NCBI RefSeq assembly: GCF_900172225.1 | Contig: NZ_FWFO01000001.1 | Span: 2,604,001-2,668,000 of the forward strand | Length of the DNA stretch: 64,000 nucleotides | Reading direction: 5' to 3' | Source: Falsiruegeria litorea R37 | GTDB lineage: Bacteria > Pseudomonadota > Alphaproteobacteria > Rhodobacterales > Rhodobacteraceae | Shown: positions 50,583 to 57,718 of the stretch, one piece after another | Numbering within the stretch: the stretch's first letter is position 1 | Layout: every line of letters starts with the position of its first letter | Made by a program: the position numbers and the translations under genes | The notes under the pieces: model-generated | Databases searched by the model: none | Seen by the model: the letters and a program-made list of their open reading frames with translations, nothing else | Told to the model about the DNA's origin: nothing

Positions 50583-51842
50583 ATGACCCCTCTTCTCTTC
50601 CTTGTTCTGCTCTTTGGCTCGGTTCCCATCGCGCTGGTGCTGGCGCTGACCGCGCTTTGGTACATCTACGACAGCGGCAATCTGGTGCTTTATGACAGCT
50701 ATGCACAGCAGATCTTTTCCGGTGTTGAAAACTATGGCCTGCTGGCGATCCCGCTGTTCATACTGACCGGCGAGTTGATGAACGAAGGCGGCATGACCCA
50801 ACGCCTGGTCCACGCCGCGCGTGTCTTTGTGGGCGGGTTCCGGGGCGGGTTGGCCTATATCAACCTGCTCGCCAATATGTTCATGGCTGCCATCATCGGC
50901 TCAGCCGCCAGCCAGATCGCGGTGATGAGCCGCGCCATGGTGCCTGCCATGACGAAAGAGGGTTATGACCCCGGCTTTTCGGCTGCGACCACGGCCGCCG
51001 GGGGCCTGCTGGCGCCCGTGATCCCCCCGTCGATGCTGTTTGTGATCTATGGTGTGCTGGCGCAATTGCCGATTGGCGATCTGTTCATCGCGGGCATCAT
51101 TCCGGGGCTGATCCTGGCGGGCACATTCTTTGTCGTGGTGGCCCTGATTGGCCTGGCCAAGGATTTCCCGAAAGGTGAATGGATGACCCTGCGCGAAGCC
51201 ACAGTTGCGCTGCGCAATGCCCTGCCCGCCTTTCTGATCCCGATCGCCATCGTGGGCGGCATCCTGTTTGGCATCGCCACGCCTACGGAATCTGCCGCTG
51301 TCGCCTCGCTCATCGCTTTTGCTGTGGGCTGGTTGTTCTACCGAGAGATCACGCCGCGGGATCTGGGTCAGCTGTTTGTGCGCACCGCCACCAACTCGTC
51401 GCTGGTGATCTTCATGATCGCCGCTGCAAACGTGTTTGGCTGGGTCGTGGTCTATGAGGAACTGCCGCAGAAACTCGCGGCCTTCATCTCGACGGTGACG
51501 TCGGACCCGTTCACTTTTCTGCTGATCGTGAACCTGTGCCTGCTGTTTGTGGGCATGCTGATCGATGGCATCGCGGCGCTGATCCTGATCACGCCGATCC
51601 TGCTGCCGATTGCGATGAACACTTACAACATCGACCCGTTTCAGTTCGGGGTCGTGATCAGCCTGAACCTGGTGCTTGGCCTGCTGACCCCACCGGTTGG
51701 CGTAGGCCTTTACATCGCATCGGCCATGTCCGGTGTACGCCCGTTCACCATCTTTTCAGCGCTCTGGCCATTCCTGCTGGCGGTTACTGTGGTTCTGGTC
51801 TTGCTGAGCTATTTCCCAATCCTTAGCACCGCGTTGATCTAA
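50583..51842 (+). CDS. dctM: TRAP transporter large permease subunit (nbaC locus)
   Basis: Large membrane subunit (419 residues, about 12 hydrophobic segments). Family marks: IPLFILTGELMNEGGMTQRL, SAASQIAVMSRAMVPAMTKE, AAGGLLAPVIPPSMLFVIYG and the C-terminal LGLLTPPVGVGLYIA. Shorter than the DctM of the first TRAP system in this window (467), which carries inserts. It ends 14 bases before the stop of the convergent outer-membrane-type gene. Confidence 0.93.
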   Translation: MTPLLFLVLLFGSVPIALVLALTALWYIYDSGNLVLYDSYAQQIFSGVENYGLLAIPLFILTGELMNEGGMTQRLVHAARVFVGGFRGGLAYINLLANMFMAAIIGSAASQIAVMSRAMVPAMTKEGYDPGFSAATTAAGGLLAPVIPPSMLFVIYGVLAQLPIGDLFIAGIIPGLILAGTFFVVVALIGLAKDFPKGEWMTLREATVALRNALPAFLIPIAIVGGILFGIATPTESAAVASLIAFAVGWLFYREITPRDLGQLFVRTATNSSLVIFMIAAANVFGWVVVYEELPQKLAAFISTVTSDPFTFLLIVNLCLLFVGMLIDGIAALILITPILLPIAMNTYNIDPFQFGVVISLNLVLGLLTPPVGVGLYIASAMSGVRPFTIFSALWPFLLAVTVVLVLLSYFPILSTALI

Positions 51843-51855
51843 GCATGGGTGGGGG

Positions 51856-52638
51856 TCAGAAGTTGAAGACGACCCCCATCAACGGCCCTTGCTGTTCGAC
51901 GTCATACAGGAAACTGCCGTTGGTACGGTCAACTGACATATAGCGATAGCCCAAAACGCCTGACGTGGTCGGAGTAAACTGATACCCAAGCCCACCAAAC
52001 AGATCGACCATATGGTCCGACCCGGCCCCAAATCCACCAACATAGGCCCAACCGGACACGTAGGTTCGCTCTCCTATGTCACGGCGCCCGTAAATGCCAA
52101 TCACAGGGTCTATCCAACTGTCAGACCCATTGGCCGTGCGCGCCGGGGACGTACCTGCCGTCAACGACAGATCGGTTGAAACCGACCAATGCCGAAATCC
52201 GCCCGAAACCCACAACTCATGCTCCAGGCCTTGCCCCAGCTGGTAATCTGCATAGAGCGACACAATTGTGTTTCGGATTTTCGCGTTGGCTTGCCCAAAT
52301 GTCGGCGCCAGAGATCCACTCCCGGCACTCAATTTCACGTATTGGACGTCGCCGGAAAACCCCCACCGCCCATTGCGGGCCTGCAAGACCACCATCCCGG
52401 CAAAGTCGAGATTGTCCAAAATGTCGCTGAAACTTGCGTCCACATCTACCGGAGGCACCCCGGGAACCGTCGCCACCGGCCCGGACAGGGACGTGCCCCA
52501 CAAATAGGGCGCGATTCGCCATTCCCAGCTGTCCTGCGCCTGCGCGAGCACCGGCAACCCGCATAACAAACCGACCGCCAGGCTTCGAATATGCCTTTTC
52601 CCCAGGGGGTTGAAGGCGGTCTCTTGAGGTTTTGACAT
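51856..52638 (-). CDS. Outer-membrane beta-barrel-like protein
   Basis: A 260-residue protein with a signal peptide (LAVGLLCGLPVLAQAQ) and a mature part of alternating hydrophobic strands rich in Gly, Tyr and Trp: WEWRIAPYLWGTSLSG, RWGFSGDVQYVKLSA, NTIVSLYADYQLGQGLEHEL, YQFTPTTSGVLGYRYMSV. It ends in the classic C-terminal aromatic pattern (LMGVVFNF with Phe last) recognised by the BAM machinery. I predict eight to ten strands. The ATG at 52638 has an AAAGGA site. Function unknown; the family resembles OmpW/opacity-like small barrels but has no diagnostic motif. Confidence 0.8.
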   Translation of the reverse strand: MSKPQETAFNPLGKRHIRSLAVGLLCGLPVLAQAQDSWEWRIAPYLWGTSLSGPVATVPGVPPVDVDASFSDILDNLDFAGMVVLQARNGRWGFSGDVQYVKLSAGSGSLAPTFGQANAKIRNTIVSLYADYQLGQGLEHELWVSGGFRHWSVSTDLSLTAGTSPARTANGSDSWIDPVIGIYGRRDIGERTYVSGWAYVGGFGAGSDHMVDLFGGLGYQFTPTTSGVLGYRYMSVDRTNGSFLYDVEQQGPLMGVVFNF

Positions 52639-52725
52639 CGGCAATCCTTTCGATTGGCAGCGTGGATTGGGGTCTTGGTCTGTCGGTCTTCCTTTGGTCT
52701 TGATTCAATTGTCCCGCGAGAGTGT

Positions 52726-53223
52726 TCACGGAATCTTAACGGCCTGCCTTTCAAAGCTAGCGCTTTCCGTGGTCAGGTCATCATAGGTCAGTTCAACATC
52801 AATTGTCTGGACCGAACCAAGGGCAAAAACCCCATAAGGCAATCCGTCCTGTTCCAGGATCGCATTCGGCGCAGGCTGATCCTCGTGGCAGGTGGGCAAC
52901 GGCCAGACGTCGGGCGTGGCGCCGTTGATCCCGATCCGGAGCTCGACCAAGCCGCAGCGCCACGACCACAGATGTGTGACATAAAGCAGATCCTGCCCGT
53001 CGTATTCGCGCACCCCGATCCAGTTGCCGCGCGTGGCGCCAAGGATCGGTTTGATTTCGACTGCTGTGGTGAACTTGCCCGTTGGCACCTGAGGTTCCGC
53101 TTCGTGCTTGTTTTCAGGTGCAAGAAAGGCGGGCGGGGCTTCGGCGGATTGGCTATCGGCCACCCCCTGGCCGGTGCTAGACTGGGCAGCGGCCGCAGCC
53201 AGGAACAACAAGATTTCTATCAT
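52726..53223 (-). CDS. Unknown secreted protein with WR-C motif region
   Basis: A 165-residue protein I do not recognise. From the ATG at 53223 it begins with a hydrophobic stretch (IEILLFLAAAAAQSS) that looks like a signal peptide; the frame upstream to 53295 would hide this, so the shorter start is chosen. The mature part holds LLYVTHLWSWRCGLVELRIG and PLPTCHEDQPAPN, with one Cys each that may pair. The pattern LVELRIGINGATP with a conserved Trp-Arg-Cys looks like a small beta-sandwich. It is encoded 87 bases upstream of the outer-membrane barrel gene on the same strand, perhaps one transcript. Confidence 0.65.
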   Translation of the reverse strand: MIEILLFLAAAAAQSSTGQGVADSQSAEAPPAFLAPENKHEAEPQVPTGKFTTAVEIKPILGATRGNWIGVREYDGQDLLYVTHLWSWRCGLVELRIGINGATPDVWPLPTCHEDQPAPNAILEQDGLPYGVFALGSVQTIDVELTYDDLTTESASFERQAVKIP

Positions 53224-53360
53224 TTCGACCACCTGGTGTTGAACCAACTTCGTAGAAATCAATAAGCGAAATTCCGGCCTTTTGTGATTGGCCAACGCGC
53301 TCTATAGTGCCTGCAAAAGCAGGTGCCACTTTCAAAATTCAATCGCGGCTTTCAGGTAGT

Positions 53361-54365
53361 ATGGCAAAAAAACAGGCGTCGCGCCAATTGTTTAACATCG
53401 TGATCGTTGGGCAGAACAACAGGCTTCAATATGAGGCCGTGCTGTTTGCGGCCTCGCTCAGGTATTCTTCACCCGGTTTTCAGGGGCGATTGTTTGTGGC
53501 GACCCCGCAGCCGGGCAAGCGCTGGTCAGGCGATCCCAGCATTCGCAACCACGACGTGCTGCGGGCCCTGCACGATCTGGATGCCGAGGTGGTGCCGTTT
53601 TCGAACAGGGTCTTTGGCGAATCCTACCCCCACGGCAACAAGATCGAGGCCCTGAGCGCCCTCCCCAAAGGTGAGCCGTTTGTGTTTTTCGACACCGACA
53701 CGCTGATCACTGGCGACATCAGCACCGTGCCATTCAACTTTGACCGTCCATCGGCCTCGATGCGGCGCGAGGGGACATGGCCCGAACCCACGCTTTATGG
53801 TCCGGGATACACCGATATCTGGAAATCACTTTATGATCGGTTCGGACTGAATTTCGAAAGCTCATTGGACAAGAGCCAGCCGGATGAATACTGGGAACGT
53901 TACCTCTACTTCAACGCAGGCTATTTTTATTACTCCTGCCCCCACAAATTCGGCCAGCGGTTCCTGGAGTACGCGACAAGCATCGACCGCGATCCCCCGG
54001 CCGAGCTGATCTGTCAGAGCCTTGATCCCTGGTTGGATCAGGTGGCTCTACCCTTGGTGATTCATTCGTTCCGGGGCGGGCGCCGGACGCTGCCGCCCGG
54101 TATGCTGGATGGCACGGTCAGCTGTCACTACCGAAATTTCCCGCTGCTCTACGCGCGCGAAAGCGACTATGTGATCGACGTGTTGGAAAACGTCGCGGCG
54201 CCAAACAAACTCAAGAAAGTGCTCAAGAATTACGAGCCGATGAAAAAGATGATCTACCAGAGCAAGGGCCAAAAGGTGCGCGCGCTCTTTGATCAGAACA
54301 ACCTGCCCCGCAAGGAACAGGCGATCCGCAACCGGATCAAATCAAACGGCTGGTGGATGCGCTAA
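53361..54365 (+). CDS. GT-A fold nucleotide-sugar transferase-like protein
   Basis: A 334-residue cytoplasmic protein that looks like a glycosyltransferase of the GT-A fold. The N-terminal strand-loop FNIVIVGQNNRLQYEAVLFA and the metal-binding DxD-type motif FVFFDTDTLITGDI (about residues 112-125) are the main evidence. Later WLDQVALPLVIHSF and NYEPMKKMIYQSKGQK fit the acceptor side. The ATG at 53361 is preferred to a GTG 54 bases upstream, as the extra residues show no pattern. The basic C-terminal tail (RNRIKSNGWWMR) is odd. Donor and acceptor are unknown. It is followed 57 bases later by the ABC membrane-domain gene on the same strand. Confidence 0.72.
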   Translation: MAKKQASRQLFNIVIVGQNNRLQYEAVLFAASLRYSSPGFQGRLFVATPQPGKRWSGDPSIRNHDVLRALHDLDAEVVPFSNRVFGESYPHGNKIEALSALPKGEPFVFFDTDTLITGDISTVPFNFDRPSASMRREGTWPEPTLYGPGYTDIWKSLYDRFGLNFESSLDKSQPDEYWERYLYFNAGYFYYSCPHKFGQRFLEYATSIDRDPPAELICQSLDPWLDQVALPLVIHSFRGGRRTLPPGMLDGTVSCHYRNFPLLYARESDYVIDVLENVAAPNKLKKVLKNYEPMKKMIYQSKGQKVRALFDQNNLPRKEQAIRNRIKSNGWWMR

Positions 54366-54422
54366 AGCTTGCACCCGGAGGCGGCGGCCCTTATGTCGCA
54401 CCGAACCCGGAGGTAAACTGTC

Positions 54423-55274
54423 ATGATTGGTAGCCAAGAGCTTTCGCTCGCCACCCTTCTGCGTGTCTTTCGATGGAAGATCGGCCTGACCTGGGCCTTG
54501 GTGGTGCTGGAAGCGGGGCTGATGACGCTGATCCCGTTGTTCATCGGGTTTGCCATCGACGGGTTGATGCAGCGCGACTTTTCCTCTCTCTACCTGCTGT
54601 GTGGGATCCTGATGGCACTGCTATTGGCCGCCACAGGGCGCCGGGTCTATGACACACGCGCCTACGGCACGATCCGCGTGGCGCTTGGGGCCGAGCTGGC
54701 CGATCGCAATGCCGCGCTGCCAATTTCCTCGCTGAGCGCCCGCGTACATATGGCGCGCGAGCTGGTGGATTTCCTGGAACAGGAGTTGCCCGACATCATG
54801 ATGGCGGTGCTGCAACTGGTGATTGCTGTGATTGTCCTGTGGGTGTTCGACTGGGTTCTGGCCGCCACCGCCCTTGGGGCTGGGGCGTTGATGCTGTTGA
54901 TCTATGGCCTGTTTCACAAACGGTTTTATCGCTTGAATCGGGCGCTGAACACACAGTCCGAGAAAGAGGTCAAACTGCTGGAACGCCGCGACCGGGGGGC
55001 GTTTCGCGCCCATCTGATGGCGCTGCGAAAATTCACCGTGAACCTGTCGGACACCGAGGCGCTGGTTTACGGCGTGATCTTCTTTGTCCTGTTGGCCGTG
55101 ATCATCTTTAACCTAGGGTACGCGGCGTTGGTCATGGCGGCCTCTGCCGGAACAATGTTCTCGATCGTCACCTACAGTTGGGACTTCGTCAACGGCGCGG
55201 TCAGCGTGCCCATGGCGCTGCAAAGCTGGTCGCGGCTGAGCGAGATCATCGCCCGGATCAACCGCGCCGCGTGA
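54423..55274 (+). CDS. ABC exporter six-transmembrane domain protein lacking an ATPase domain
   Basis: A 283-residue protein that aligns with the membrane half of type IV ABC exporters. Six hydrophobic segments are visible, for example WALVVLEAGLMTLIPLFIGF and LAVIIFNLGYAALVMAASAG (shortened here), with the intracellular-loop pattern DLMQRD/ALGAELADRNAALPISSLSA between them. It stops after the sixth helix and has no Walker A, signature or Walker B; no separate ATPase gene is adjacent (metY follows). The stop is clean, with no sign of a frameshifted nucleotide-binding domain downstream. It may pair with a distant ATPase or work without ATP. A GGAGGT site supports the start. Confidence 0.8.
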   Translation: MIGSQELSLATLLRVFRWKIGLTWALVVLEAGLMTLIPLFIGFAIDGLMQRDFSSLYLLCGILMALLLAATGRRVYDTRAYGTIRVALGAELADRNAALPISSLSARVHMARELVDFLEQELPDIMMAVLQLVIAVIVLWVFDWVLAATALGAGALMLLIYGLFHKRFYRLNRALNTQSEKEVKLLERRDRGAFRAHLMALRKFTVNLSDTEALVYGVIFFVLLAVIIFNLGYAALVMAASAGTMFSIVTYSWDFVNGAVSVPMALQSWSRLSEIIARINRAA

Positions 55275-55342
55275 ACGGTTGTGCATTGGGCATCTGTCCT
55301 CTAACTCTGGTGCCAAGAATTTGAACCAGGGAGACTTTGACC

Positions 55343-56635
55343 ATGACCGACGGCCCGACCTACGGCTTTGACACGCTGCAGATTCACGCAGGTGCACGTC
55401 CCGATCCGGCAACTGGTGCCCGCCAGACACCGATCTATCAGACCACCGCCTATGTGTTCCGCGATGCCGACCACGCCGCCGCGCTGTTTAACTTGCAAGA
55501 GGTGGGCTATATCTACTCGCGTCTGACCAACCCGACCGTGGCTGTTCTGCAAGAACGCGTTGCCACGCTCGAGGGCGGTGTCGGCGCGGTCTGCTGCTCG
55601 TCCGGTCACGCGGCCCAGATCATGGCGTTGTTCCCACTGATGGAGCCGGGCCGCAATGTCGTCGCCTCGACCCGTCTGTATGGCGGCACTGTCACCCAGT
55701 TCAGCCAGACCATCAAACGTTTCGGCTGGTCGGCCAAATTTGTGGACTTCGACGATCCCAAGGCCGTGGCCGATGCCATCGACGAGGACACGCGGGCGGT
55801 CTTTGGTGAATCCATCGCCAACCCGGGCGGCTATGTGACCGACATCCGATCAATTGCCGATGTGGCCGACGCTGCAGGCGTTCCGCTGATCATCGACAAC
55901 ACCTCGGCCACGCCCTACCTGTGCCGCCCGATCGAACAGGGTGCCACTCTGGTGGTGCATTCGACCACCAAATACCTGACCGGCAATGGCACCGTCACCG
56001 GCGGTTGCGTTGTGGACAGCGGCACATTCGACTGGTCCGCCAGCGACAAGTTCCCCTCGCTCAGCGCGCCCGAGCCTGCCTATCACGGGCTGCGGTTCCA
56101 TGAGACATTCGGCGGTCTGGCCTATACCTTCCACGGCATTGCCATCGGCCTGCGCGACCTGGGCATGACCATGAACCCGCAAGCCGCACATTACACGCTG
56201 ATGGGGATCGAGACCCTCTCGCTGCGCATGCAGCGCCACGTCGAGAACGCCGAAAAGGTTGCGGCCTGGCTCGAGAAGGACGACCGCGTCGACTATGTCA
56301 CCTACGCGGGTCTGCCCTCATCGCCCTACCACGATCGCGCCAAGAAGCATTACCCGCACGGCGCAGGTGGTCTGTTCACCTTTGCGGTCAAAGGCGGCTA
56401 TGACGCCTGTGTCAAGCTGGTGAACTCGCTTGAGATCTTTAGCCATGTGGCCAACCTGGGCGATGCGCGCTCGCTGATCATCCACTCGGCCTCGACCACG
56501 CACCGTCAGCTGACGCCCGAGCAGCAAGAGGCCGCTGGTGCTGGTCCCGGAGTAGTGCGTGTCTCCATCGGCATCGAAGACGCCGATGACCTGATCGCGG
56601 ATCTGGACAAGGCGCTCGCAGCGGCCTGCGGCTGA
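55343..56635 (+). CDS. metY: O-acetylhomoserine sulfhydrylase (PLP-dependent)
   Basis: Cytoplasmic PLP enzyme (430 residues) making homocysteine from O-acetylhomoserine and sulfide; paralogues can also make cysteine. The typical N terminus GFDTLQIHAGARPDPATGAR is followed by YSRLTNPTVAVLQERVATLE, the cofactor region SSGHAAQIMAL and the PLP lysine in LVVHSTTKYLTGNGTVTGG (Lys about 207). The insertion near FGGLAYTFHG distinguishes MetY from MetB/MetC. The ATG at 55343 follows an AGGGAGAC site. I looked for a SAM riboswitch in the 68-bp leader and found none. Confidence 0.94.
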   Translation: MTDGPTYGFDTLQIHAGARPDPATGARQTPIYQTTAYVFRDADHAAALFNLQEVGYIYSRLTNPTVAVLQERVATLEGGVGAVCCSSGHAAQIMALFPLMEPGRNVVASTRLYGGTVTQFSQTIKRFGWSAKFVDFDDPKAVADAIDEDTRAVFGESIANPGGYVTDIRSIADVADAAGVPLIIDNTSATPYLCRPIEQGATLVVHSTTKYLTGNGTVTGGCVVDSGTFDWSASDKFPSLSAPEPAYHGLRFHETFGGLAYTFHGIAIGLRDLGMTMNPQAAHYTLMGIETLSLRMQRHVENAEKVAAWLEKDDRVDYVTYAGLPSSPYHDRAKKHYPHGAGGLFTFAVKGGYDACVKLVNSLEIFSHVANLGDARSLIIHSASTTHRQLTPEQQEAAGAGPGVVRVSIGIEDADDLIADLDKALAAACG

Positions 56636-56655
56636 GCCAACCTAGGAAGTATCAA

Positions 56656-56693
56656 GCGCCTCAACAGATCACCTGTTGGGGCGCTTATCTTTT
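56656..56693 (+). terminator. Rho-independent terminator of metY
   Basis: 12-bp stem GCGCCTCAACAG (56656-56667) with CTGTTGGGGCGC (56673-56684), one T-G pair, 5-base loop, followed by TTATCTTTT. It starts 20 bases after the metY stop. Confidence 0.85.
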
Positions 56694-56717
56694 GGCCCGG
56701 CCCTCTCCGCCTCGCCC

Positions 56718-56769
56718 GGAAACTTTGAAAGTTTCCGAACCGATTTCTTTCAAAAAAATCGACACCGCC
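56718..56769. repeat. Double-hairpin repeat R3, copy 2
   Basis: GGAAACTT-TGA-AAGTTTCC (56718-56736), linker GAACC (56737-56741), GATTTCTT-TCA-AAAAAATC (56742-56760, one C-A mismatch), tail GACACCGCC. The linker, the tail, the 8-bp stem length and the 3-base loops match copy 1 at 37089-37140, while the stem sequences differ. Confidence 0.65.
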
Positions 56770-56802
56770 AAGCTTTGAACTCCTGGCTCACGATCACCGT
56801 GA

Positions 56803-57510
56803 TCATTCGCCGATAGCAAAGACCATCGACACACTGGATTGATAGCTGATTTCACCGGCCTCAATTGGCACCGGAGCGGATTCCATAGCTGCAAAGCGAG
56901 CGTTGGCCCCGCGTGCATAGGGCTGTACGCTGTTTTCAGAAATAGTCATGACATTGCCCAGCTTGATCCCCGCCGAGTCCGCCAGCTGCGCTGCGCGATC
57001 CATGGCATCCTTGACCGCGGCCGTTCGCGCCTGATCAATCAACGGTTTGGGGTCCTGCACGGAAAAGCTCAGCCCCTGGAACTCATTCGCCCCATTGCCC
57101 ACAACTTCGCCAAGGATCACACCGAGCTTATCCAGATCCACAACCCGAACAGCCAGGATGTTCGAGGCAGAATACCCCGTGACATGATTGCGGTTCTGAC
57201 CAGTTGCCTTGTCGATCTTTTGCGACCAGATCGGGTGCAACGAGAGCTGCTGGGTCTGGATATCCCGCGCCTCGATGCCCTGCGCCTTGAGCCGTTCGAT
57301 CACCGCCGCCAGCGCTTGCGAGGTCGCGTCCATCGCCTCAGCCGCAGTGGTGGCCTCATTTGTAACCCCAAGATTGATCAGTGCTTGATCCGGCACGGCT
57401 TGCACCTGCGCTTGTCCAGAAACCTGGATCGTGCGGGGCTGCTCTTCGGCTCGCACCAGCGTTGCGGCAGTTAGCATGAGGGCGGTCACGAGAAAAACAA
57501 GTGTCTTCAA
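56803..57510 (-). CDS. SIMPL domain (DUF541) periplasmic protein
   Basis: A 235-residue periplasmic protein with a signal peptide (FLVTALMLTAATLVRA) and a single SIMPL/DUF541 domain: TIQVSGQAQVQAVPDQALIN, then VTNEATTAAEAMDATSQALA, ARDIQTQQLSLHPIW and the C-terminal VMTISENSVQPYARGAN. Proteins of this family form rings in the periplasm or outer membrane, and some respond to oxidative stress. It is monocistronic and convergent to metY. The function of single-domain members is poorly known. Confidence 0.9.
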   Translation of the reverse strand: MKTLVFLVTALMLTAATLVRAEEQPRTIQVSGQAQVQAVPDQALINLGVTNEATTAAEAMDATSQALAAVIERLKAQGIEARDIQTQQLSLHPIWSQKIDKATGQNRNHVTGYSASNILAVRVVDLDKLGVILGEVVGNGANEFQGLSFSVQDPKPLIDQARTAAVKDAMDRAAQLADSAGIKLGNVMTISENSVQPYARGANARFAAMESAPVPIEAGEISYQSSVSMVFAIGE

Positions 57511-57718
57511 TGAACTTCTCCTGTTGGTTTAGGTTCTAGATCGGGTGCGGCACTCTGCCCAACAAGGGGGAAGATTTGTGTTTTTCTTTCCCTCGGCGGA
57601 TGTCTGCTTTAAGGTCGTCGCGCGGGTGTTCATGTGCGGATATTTCATCGCATCCTGTCACCGGCGAAGACCGGGTGGCGCGACGCCCGAACGTTAACTG
57701 GGATGGTACGGCCGCAAT

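Noticed and set aside
55275-55342. Possible SAM riboswitch before metY
   Set aside because: Only 68 bp are available and none of the conserved SAM-II or SAM-V core sequences is visible.
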